The position numbers and the translations under genes are program-made. A stretch of DNA of 64,000 bases from Sanguinoderma infundibulare (lineage: Eukaryota; Basidiomycota; Agaricomycetes; Polyporales; Polyporaceae), in contig JAVLRN010000013.1 of NCBI GenBank assembly GCA_032821775.1, forward strand, positions 310,001 to 374,000, given 5' to 3'. Positions 56,252 to 64,000 of the stretch are shown piece by piece (position 1 is the stretch's first letter; each line of letters begins with the position of its first letter). Below the pieces are notes generated by a model. It was not told the origin of the DNA. It made no database searches and saw only the letters and a list, made by a program, of their open reading frames with translations.

Positions 56252-57687
56252 ATGTCGATCTCAGCACGAACCACCACCTTCTCCAATGCCGCCATCGCGT
56301 CCACCGGAAGGACCTACGACGCTTATCCCGTCCACATTCCACACGAGCTCTCCCCGGGGATCATGTCCGACGGGTCCATCTCTGCAAACCACCCGTGCGT
56401 CCAACGGTTCCTCGTCTACATTGCCCGCAAGTTCCTCCAGGCCGAAGCCCTCGCCGCTGAGGTCGGCGAGTACTCGAAGCCAGCCTGGCACACGGCACAC
56501 AAGCACAGGGCAGTGACCTGGTGGCGATTCGAGAAAGGAGGCATCGCGCGCGTCGACGACGTCCATGCCGCGCTCGGGGACGGGGTGACCCCGAGGCTCG
56601 CCGACGCTATCTTCGCCCTCGCCGCCCTTGCCGTGTTCTCGCGCTGGACTCATGATGCGCACTGGGCGTTTTGGTCCAAGAACGCGTTCGCGACAACTGC
56701 CGCGCTCGTCGACCGGGTTGTCCGTGAGTAATCCTTTTGTCGTCATCGGAGTGTGAGCGCGGCGTCCGACGTTGGTTGGTGGTTGCAGATGCGGACCCGA
56801 AGGAGATCTATGTCCCGGACCAGGTGGCCTGGATCGATGTGGAGATGGCCCGGCGTGTCCTCAACGTGTGGCATGCGGGCTGGTTCACGACCGCGAAGGG
56901 CAAGATACCCCACCCATCCGTGGAGGGCGAGCGCCAGCCTCGGATAAGCCCCAGGACAAGCAGGAAACGTGTAGCGGAAGACGGCGCGTCCGCACCATCG
57001 ACGAAGAGGAGACGGGTTGCGCCGACCACGACCACCCCAGCGCGTCGGTCGCCGAGAAAATGTCAGGTCGTAGAGGTGTCATCCACTGCAACGGAGAGCG
57101 GGCCATCGACCGCTCCGGCGGTGATCGTAGAGCCAGTCGTGGACGAGCCCGAGGGTATGGTGATCGATGTCGAAATGGTGGACAAGGCCGAGGACATGGG
57201 CGAGGGATTGGAGGTGCATCCAGCCGCCCCTCAGATCGCGAACAAGTCCCGCCCGAAGCGTGCCCGGGCCAGGAAGCTGTTGACGATGAGGAAAGGCAAA
57301 CGCACCTGTCGACCATCCGCGCCCTCTGGACCCGTGCCCGAACAATCCCTGCCACCTTCTGCCTCCCCGGGCATCATCCGCATTCCGCCTCGCTCCGCAC
57401 CGTCGTCTCCTACCCCGGCAACACGCGAGGTCGCGGATGCAATTCCTGTGCTCCCGTGCTTGGGCGGGATGACCGCAGCCGCCGGGTCTCCAGAGAGCAC
57501 CGTCGTCGGCACGCCGTTCTCCGGAGGGCCCACGCGGGTTGGGACTCCCCAGCCCGACGTTGAGGTTAAAGTGGAGGTGCCAAAGGCCGTGAAGCTGAAG
57601 GTCGTGAAGCCAAAGGCTGTCCCCTCAGGCCCGGTGCGCACTTCAGCTAGAATTCGCGCTGCCAGGGACCAGACGCAGGAGCAGTGA
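56252..57687 (+). CDS. Gene X: unknown two-exon protein, third copy
   Basis: Exons 56252-56723 and 56789-57687; 456 residues, no disruption. The N-terminal domain keeps VTWWRFEKGGIARVDDVHAA, TPRLADAIFALAALAVFSRW and IYVPDQVAWIDVEMARRVL. The tail keeps the basic KSRPKRARARKLLTMRKGK. Closest to the right-arm copy. This copy stayed open although its neighbouring F-box copy is broken, which hints that gene X is the part kept by selection. Confidence 0.75.
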
Positions 57688-57915
57688 TGGTCAACGCTGG
57701 GTTGCTGTCTGTTACGAAGGGTTTCTTGACGTTTTCTTTTGCTATGGACTTGGATCAGGGTTCACCGTATGTATCTGTACTTACACTAGTGTAATACTTA
57801 ATGGGCTGTGGCATCGTTCCGCACGGCAGGTGATTTAATAGGGGGCAGAGTGTATTCCATTGCTCGTGTGCTGCCGCCGCTGAGCAATTGATTAGTTTGG
57901 TGCATCACTGGATGG

Positions 57916-58403
57916 AAGGTGACACACCTCGCCGGGTTGTGTCCATATGAAGGTTTCTCGCCGGATCTGCAACGACATCGCAACGACAGAAATGGTATGA
58001 CGGAGTGACTCCGATCATCAAGCCCGAAGCTGATCTTTTGGTTACTGAAAAGACCAACTAATATGGTTAGTCCTAGTATGCACTGATAGCAGCGATGTCC
58101 TGCCAAGATGTGCATGAACCTGGCCCTGACAGCTTTCGAGGACGTCGAGACGGTCACCTCCAAGAAGGGTACTGGCAAACCGGCGTCTCGGCACGGCGAC
58201 GTGGCCTCGTTGGAGGCTCCTCTCCTTTGAATTCCAAATCAAAACTCAGGTGTTGAAGTCCCAGAAGATCCTTTAGCATGTAGTGTGTGCAATGGAAATT
58301 TTTCCAGTAAGTAGGACCTGGTGAATCCGGGAATTACGGTCGTGGTTGTCGAGCAGAGCAGCTGAGCGCTCAGGAGCGTGGAACTCTTCAGCAAACCTCC
58401 ATC
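57916..58403. other. Unique region upstream of the WD40 gene
   Basis: The first single-copy DNA after the duplicated blocks. No gene is supported; it presumably holds the promoter of the WD40 gene. Confidence 0.4.
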
Positions 58404-59633
58404 ATGGCACCCTCCCGCGGTCCTGCACAAACTCCTCGCACTCTACATAAAACTCTCTCGAATCATAAAGGACCAGTGCATGTTGCGCGATACGCGAAAG
58501 GAACTGCCAAGTATGTTATTTCCGGCGGGCAAGACCGCACAGTGCGACTCTGGAATCCCGACCTCGGCACGGAGATCAAGTCCTACGCAGCGCATGGGTA
58601 TGAGGTTTTGTCTGTCACTGTGTGAGTACCTCCTGTGCTGTGTTCGAGTGCGTGTACGCCGGCCTGACCCGCCTTCGGCAGGGCACACGACAACAGTCGG
58701 TTTGCGTCCTCGGGAGGGGACCGGCAGGTCTTTCTGTGGGACGTGATGACAGGACAGACCATACGGAGGATATCGGGACACATGGGAAAGATCTTTGCTG
58801 TAGAGTTCAACGAGGATGCGACTGTGCTTGCCAGTGGTGAGTCTCTCTCTTAGTGGGACGCGAAGGGAGAGCCTGAGATGCTTAGACCGTTGGAGGATCG
58901 TACGACTCGACCGTTAGGTTGTGGGATCTGAGGTGCGTCGTTCTGAAGCGTGAAGCTTAATGTATAGCTAGTCTCATCGGAAACGTGTAGATCACAGAAC
59001 CGCCAACCGATCCAAACTCTGGAGGAGGCACGCGACGCTGTCCAAGCCCTCCATGTCGGCACCTCATACATCTGCACTGGATCCGTGGATGGCCATGTCC
59101 GAACGTACGACCTTCGAATGGGTGAATTACGCAGCGACTTCATCGGAAGTACGTCCTTTTACTTTTTGTATCCTCCAGCAGAACACCGACCGACATGCCT
59201 CGCTAGACCCTGTCACCGCTGTTATTCCATCCCAAGACAACCAGACCTACCTCGCGACGGCACTGGACGGGCACGTTCGCCTCATGGACATGTCGACGGG
59301 GAAGATGCTGAACGACTTCAAGGGTCATGCAAGCTCGTCTTACCGCATTCGCGCGTGTTTCGGGCATGGAGAGGCTAGTGTTGTGTGTGGAGACGAGGAG
59401 GGGAAGGTGTGGGCGTGGGATCTTGTGGACGTGCGTTTCTCTGTTCACTCCTCATACTGCACGCACCCTTTGGGCTTACATACAACATGTAGGCGGCCCC
59501 GCTGCAGCCCAACCCTCCACCAAAGGTACATGAAAAGGTCGTTACCTGGGTTGAGTACCATCCAATTGAAGCTGGAGAGCTCATTACGGCGAGCGCGGAT
59601 GGGTCTGTAAAGGTCTGGCGAAGTCCGTCTTAA
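58404..59633 (+). CDS. WD40 protein, WDR83/MORG1-like
   Basis: Seven-bladed WD40 scaffold; in animals MORG1/WDR83 organises MAPK modules and associates with spliceosomes. It starts MAPSRGPAQTPRTLHKTLSN at 58404. Blades read GQDRTVRLWNPDLGTEIKSY, GGDRQVFLWDVMTGQTIRRI, SYDSTVRLWDLR, VDGHVRTYDLRMGELRSDFI, LDGHVRLMDMSTGKMLNDFK, EEGKVWAWDLVD and SADGSVKVWRSPS before TAA 59631-59633. Introns sit after VLSVTV (58622-58681), after ATVLAS, after LWDLR, before NTDRHASLDP and before AAPLQPNPPP. Single copy and intact. Confidence 0.88.
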
Positions 59634-59820
59634 ATAGTGACCTTCGTTGTGCAGTATAATCTGTTGTCTTCGACCATTTCATCGCAGGCTTTGGCACATC
59701 GCTTTGCGCACTAGCGACCCCGGCGAACCCCTGATGTTGTCGATGGCGTCATCGCGCATGTCATTCCTTAGGCTCTGGTATATAGCTGCGCGTTGACCAA
59801 ACACTCGCCACAAGAACGCG

Positions 59821-61097
59821 ATGGCGACTGCCACCCTGACGCTCGACTCTGTTTTTCAACTTCCATCCCGCGCCTATGCGCCTCGCCCGAACTCAGGTAA
59901 CGCTCTAGGATGCTCTTTGCCGCGTCTCGGACTCGGTGTCTTCCAGAATGCCGACGCGAAGCCTGCCATTCGTGCAGCGTTGGAGAAGGGATATAGGTGC
60001 GTGCGCATCGATTGGTGACGTCGTGATCTTCAACCTCACGAACGCGACTGCCAGGTATATCGATACTGCGCGGATGTACGGAAATGAGAAGCAAGTTGGC
60101 GAGGCCGTGCGAGAGAGCGGCTTGCCTCGTGAGCAGGTCTTCATCAGTAAGCGTTTGTGATAATGATGATACACCATTCGCTTTGAACCGAACGCGCGCA
60201 TGCAGGCACCAAGGTTGATAGGAACGAGCACGGTACCGATATCACCCCGAAAGCGATCGATGATTCGCTCGAGCACTTGGGTCTTGGTACGTGTTTCGGC
60301 TGGATCGCGCAGGATGTCTGACTGTTTGGTTGTGCGTGCAGGTTATATCGACTTGATGCTCATCCACAGCCCGCTGTCCGGGAAGGAGAATCGGTTGCAG
60401 GCGTATAAGGCTCTCATCGCTGCGATGAATATGGGGAAACTGCACAACATTGGTGTTTCTAACTAGTGAGTATCATGGCCATTCACGTGGTGCTCCTACC
60501 TTCTTGACGATGTTTGGGATCGCAGCGGCGTGAAGCATCTTGAGGAGATCAGGGAAGCAGGCCTGGAGCTCCCGGCGGTGAACCAGATTGAAGTATGTTC
60601 AGAGTTTCGCGCTGTCGTTCGTGGCGAAGACAGCTCATAGTTCACGCTCCTAGCTCCACCCGTTCTGCCAGCAGAAGGACATCGTGGACTACTGTCGCGA
60701 ACATGGCATTGTCGTCGAAGCATACTCCCCGCTCATCCGTGGCAACTGGAACGAGGCCATCGTGGACACCGGCAAGAAAGTGCGGTCAGGACTTGCATAA
60801 ACGTCGTTCGTCTGCTCATCCCATGTATAGTACAGCAAGGATCCCGCGCAGATCCTCATACGTTGGTCCCTACAGCGTGGGTAAGCACCGGCCGTCGGCT
60901 TCGTCGCAGAATAGGTGTAATTGAACGGTAACACGCCCAGCTACGTGCCTCTCCCGAAATCGGCTAACCCAAACCGCGTCGTGTCGAACGCAGACGTGTT
61001 CGATTTCGAGATCAGCCCCGAAGACATGAAGACCCTAGATGCGCTCGATCGTGGTAAGGATGGCGCCGTGACTTGGAACCCGATCGATGCCCTTTGA
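59821..61097 (+). CDS. Aldo-keto reductase (tandem copy 1)
   Basis: NADPH-dependent carbonyl reductase of the AKR superfamily (2,5-diketogluconate/xylose-reductase-like group), with a TIM barrel. After MATATLTLDSVFQL and an upstream segment come LPRLGLGVFQNAD, YIDTARMYGNE (catalytic Asp and Tyr), STKVDRNEHGT (catalytic Lys), YIDLMLIHSPLSG (catalytic His), GKLHNIGVSN, LPAVNQIE, LHPFCQQ, VVEAYSPLIRG, LIRWSLQRG, YVPLPKSANPNRV and ALDRGKDGAVTWNP. TGA is at 61095-61097. At least seven short introns; all joins keep frame. The substrate is not predictable. Confidence 0.9.
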
Positions 61098-61738
61098 GGT
61101 GTCGATGGCCGAAGGTAGACGTGGCTACACGTGCACTGTGACTATGGTTGGTAGCTGCCGTCCCCACTAATGCGCAAGTGTGCTTTTATGTGCTACTTCC
61201 GACTGTTTGCGCGTGCTTCGCAGTACGATTCGCCGACCGCGTTCCCGATCGGAACAGCTTCGTGACAGTAGCGTTCGTTGTGGGTGGCTGACAAACGATC
61301 TTTCTTCCCTCCTCTTGTGGAGTCTGGCCATGCGTTTGCCCGCGAACGTTTCTCCTGGTGAGTGTCCATTCCTTCGCGATCGCCTCATAACTGACGAGAG
61401 TCAAACTTGCTCCAGGACGCGGCATAATCATGGCCTGCCTGGTACACGTCATGTCTTCTGAAAGATATAATAGACTCTGTTGGATACGGCGACGTCAGCT
61501 ATGAACCCACCTGTGATCCGATGACACTCGCTCCTTCATCTACAACGTATACATCGTATTGTGGAATGGTGAGTCAGCGGCAGATAGCGTCTGGTTGGTA
61601 ATCGAATGCGTCGCCCTCCCACGGAGAAGAGACATACGCACGCTCGCTCATGGTACACATAAGAGACCTCAGGTCCCCGCAGGATGACTCCGAGTCACCC
61701 CTGTTACCTTACACCAGTTTGAACGGGCTTCTACGGGA
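61098..61738. other. Spacer between the two aldo-keto reductases
   Basis: No gene is supported. It should hold the terminator of the first and the promoter of the second reductase. Confidence 0.4.
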
Positions 61739-63055
61739 ATGACTTTGCGATCCGCGTTGTCCATCTCAAATACTGTCCGTCTCTCTAGCGGTACGTGGGC
61801 CTCCTATGGTATGGACGACATGCCTCAGCTCATGCACATTCGCAGGGTATGAGATGCCCATATTGGGCCTGGGAGTTTTCGAGAACTACGACTGCGTCCC
61901 CGCGTGCCTGGCCTCTCTGAGGCACGGATACAGGTTAGCGAGTGCACTCGTCGAAATGCCCATGGCTAATAGTGAGTCATGAAGGCACATAGACACCGCG
62001 CGATACTATCGGAACGAGGATCAAGTCGGGCAAGCCGTCCGGCAGAGTGGTGTTCCCAGAGAAGAGGTCTTCGTCAGTGAGTTCCCACCTGCCGTGCCGG
62101 ACGGGAGCCGTGCTGACACTGGTGCAGCCAGCAAGGTTTACGATAACGAGTGCGGTTACGAGAGCACGCTTCGTGCGGTGGACGATTCCCTGAAGAAGTT
62201 CGGATACGGTGAGGCGATCTAAGGTGCTGGCGTGGACCAGGAGCTAACTTGTGCATTGATGGACGTGCTAGATTACTTCGACCTGTACCTGATCCATAGC
62301 CCCCTTTCCGGGAAAGAGAGACGACTTGAGAGCTGGCGTGCACTCGTCGATGCAAAGAACGCGGGGAAGATCAAGTCGATTGGCGTGTCGAACTAGTCAG
62401 TGCCTTACGCTCCCTCGCGTTTCGCGGTCTTGAGGGTACTTATGATGCCTTTCGTTCGTTCGTTGCAGCTCGGGGAGACACATCGACGAGATACGAGCTG
62501 CTGGAATGGAGCTCCCGGCCGTGAACCAGATTGAGGCATGTAACTCGCCTGACGTCCTTGGTGGACTCATAGCTCATTTTCCACCATTGTCTCTCAGCTC
62601 CACCCATTCTGTCAGCAGCGGCCCATCATAAAATACTGCGAAGAGCAAGGAATCGTCGTGCAAGCATACTCTCCGTTGGTCCGAGGCCGACTCGACGACC
62701 GCGTCCTCCAGCGGCTAGCGAAACAGGTACTACTCGGCATCAGGCTGGTCCACCCTGTTTCCATGTGCTCACTAGTCAAAACACACAGTATAACAAAGAT
62801 GCGGCCCAAGTCGCCATCCGGTGGTCCCTTCAGCACGGGTACGAGACTTTCTGTTGGCGCATCCGGACGACCGAGGCTTACCGCGACACGCATCGTAGAT
62901 TCGTGCCACTTCCGAAGTCTGCTAACCCTGAGCGTGTTCTCTCGAACTCGCAGGTGTACGATTTCGAGCTGAGCGAGGAGGACGTGGCTGCTCTGGATGC
63001 TTTGGACAAGGGCAAGGAAGGTGCCGTCACCTGGAACCCTGTCGATGCGCCCTGA
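61739..63055 (+). CDS. Aldo-keto reductase (tandem copy 2)
   Basis: Paralogue of the preceding gene with similar intron sites. It starts MTLRSALSISNTVRLSSG, then YEMPILGLGVFENYD, HIDTARYYRNEDQVG (Asp, Tyr), TSKVYDNE (Lys), YFDLYLIHSPLSGKERR (His), GKIKSIGVSN, LPAVNQIE, LHPFCQQRP, VVQAYSPLVRG, YNKDAAQVAIRWSLQHG, VPLPKSANPERVLSNS, ALDKGKEGAVTWNPVDAP. TGA is at 63053-63055. Tandem duplication is older than the segmental duplications, judging by the protein divergence. Confidence 0.9.
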
Positions 63056-63720
63056 GGCGTGGGCCTCGTTGGGACCTTCTCGGTCGTATACGTTGTTTCA
63101 CTTCTAGGTTCTCGAAGCGAAATCATTTCATTGAATTGGTACAAGGCCGTTCGAAACGCGCCCGGACAAAGAGGCCCAACTGAGCGTCCGACTCGGACCC
63201 CTTATACATGGTTTTCAGGCCCACCTCGCAGGACCCTACATGTGTAAGTATTTCCTCGCTTGTTGACTTTAAAGTTCAGTTACTGACCGGAGTGGGGCTT
63301 ACGCGGTGCACCGGCAGCGCGTTCGCAGTCAGAGAAAACAAAATCCAGATTGGGTAAAAATAACAATGCCCGTGTTTCCCGGATCTACTCGGCCAACGGT
63401 CCCGACGGCCCTCGTAGTATTTCAGACTGGAACAGTTATGCTCATCGTTCCTAGGGTTTGTACGCACTCACGATGGACGTTTCGTGAGAGACCCTGCCTT
63501 GTGATCCCTCTTCGTATGTCTTTTCCGACTGTCGCGGAGGCATCGCGGGATCGCAGTACTGCATTGACCGCTTGGCGACGGATTTCGGGACGTACCCGCC
63601 ACGTAAAGGGATTACCTCAGCGGTCCGTCTCTCTATGCTCGTCGGAACCTAATATAAGGGGGTACTTGGCTTTACGACGCCCTCGGAGTCTCCTGTCGCA
63701 TTCACGATTCTGTCTCACTG
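63056..63720. other. Promoter region of the P450 gene
   Basis: No supported gene. The longer open frame here (from about 63306) overlaps the P450 first exon in another frame and has no family signature. Confidence 0.4.
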
Positions 63721-64000
63721 ATGGCTCAACTTGCGCTGCTAGTCGCGTCTGGCATTTTCTTGCATCTAGTATGGCGTCTCATGCGAAACTACTTTGTGCG
63801 ATCTCCCTTGGACAAGATACCGGGCCCTCCTTCTGGCTCAATCTTGGCAGGTGCGTGGCGATTTTCGTGTACTTACGGACACACGGGAGCTGACAAGCGA
63901 TATGGTGGCAGGGAACATGCTCCAGATGATCGCACATAACAGCTGGAGCTTCATCGATAACCTCATCCACGCTTATGGGCCGGTTTCCAAGTTCCACAGT
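63721..64000 (+). CDS. Cytochrome P450 monooxygenase, 5' end (runs off the window)
   Basis: Exon 1 (63721-63850) encodes MAQLALLVASGIFLHLVWRL, a single N-terminal membrane anchor, then RSPLDKIPGPPSGSILAG, the proline-rich hinge of microsomal P450s. After a 61-nt intron exon 2 (from 63912) continues NMLQMIAHNSWSFIDNLIHA then YGPVSKFHS, the usual start of the P450 fold in basidiomycete CYP5150/CYP5144-type enzymes. The oxygen-binding helix and haem Cys lie beyond the window. Confidence 0.85.

Larger units (their letters stand above)
54799..57915 (+). repeat. Third, direct copy of the F-box/gene X segment
   Basis: Same orientation as, and closely similar to, about 41150-44270 of the right arm. 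It begins abruptly in the middle of the F-box gene, against truncated GH10. It ends just after GCTGCCGCCGCTGAG near 57884-57915, before LSM2 would start. It lacks the LSM2-to-GH10 part of the cassette. Confidence 0.88.

Noticed and set aside
58040..58080. Minus-strand resemblance to the LSM2 intron-1/exon-2 junction (TTGGTCTTTTCAGTA)
   Set aside because: Only about 30 bp, in the orientation opposite to what the third duplicated block predicts, and no Sm motifs follow.

Overview
This window is fungal nuclear DNA, almost certainly from an Agaricomycete (wood-rotting basidiomycete, Polyporales-like). Genes are broken by many short (about 50-70 nt) GT-AG introns. The families are typical of that group: Zn2Cys6 regulators, F-box proteins, a DUF6535 membrane protein, a MYND-finger protein, a GH10 xylanase, tandem aldo-keto reductases and a P450. 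No bacterial operon structure, rRNA or CRISPR is present. Gene models were spliced by eye, so exon borders are proposals.

Layout. (1) 0.16-13.1 kb: two Zn2Cys6 transcription-factor paralogues in inverted, convergent orientation, sharing a TIR-bounded insertion in the same intron. The spacer between them holds a nested tandem repeat, a Kre9/Knh1-like secreted protein and a decayed member of a small membrane-protein family. (2) 13.1-18.6 kb: gene-poor, with one F-box gene, a broken regulator 3' fragment and minor repeats. (3) 18.65-54.80 kb: a giant imperfect inverted duplication. Left arm about 18.65-31.75 kb; right arm about 38.8-54.8 kb. Each arm carries, from outside inwards, GH10 xylanase, small TM protein, a 1,164-residue protein with a PD-(D/E)XK-like motif, remnants of a TM protein and of a regulator, LSM2, a 456-residue unknown ('gene X') and a broken F-box gene. 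The 7-kb single-copy centre has an F-box/propeller-like gene, a DUF6535 gene with a frameshift and a MYND gene. The right arm was later hit by a 1,355-bp hAT element with a perfect 8-bp target duplication inside GH10, and by a TM-protein gene copy inside its F-box gene. (4) 54.80-57.9 kb: a third, direct copy of the F-box/gene X part of the right arm. (5) 58.4-64 kb: ordinary single-copy genes: a WDR83/MORG1-like WD40 protein, two tandem aldo-keto reductases and the 5' end of a P450.

The main story is repeated segmental duplication. One cassette (gene X, LSM2, the nuclease-like gene, the TM family) is kept open in every full copy, while passengers (GH10, F-box, regulator fragment) decay. Whether the nuclease-like protein, gene X and the TM family act together is unknown; only their co-duplication and intact frames are seen here.
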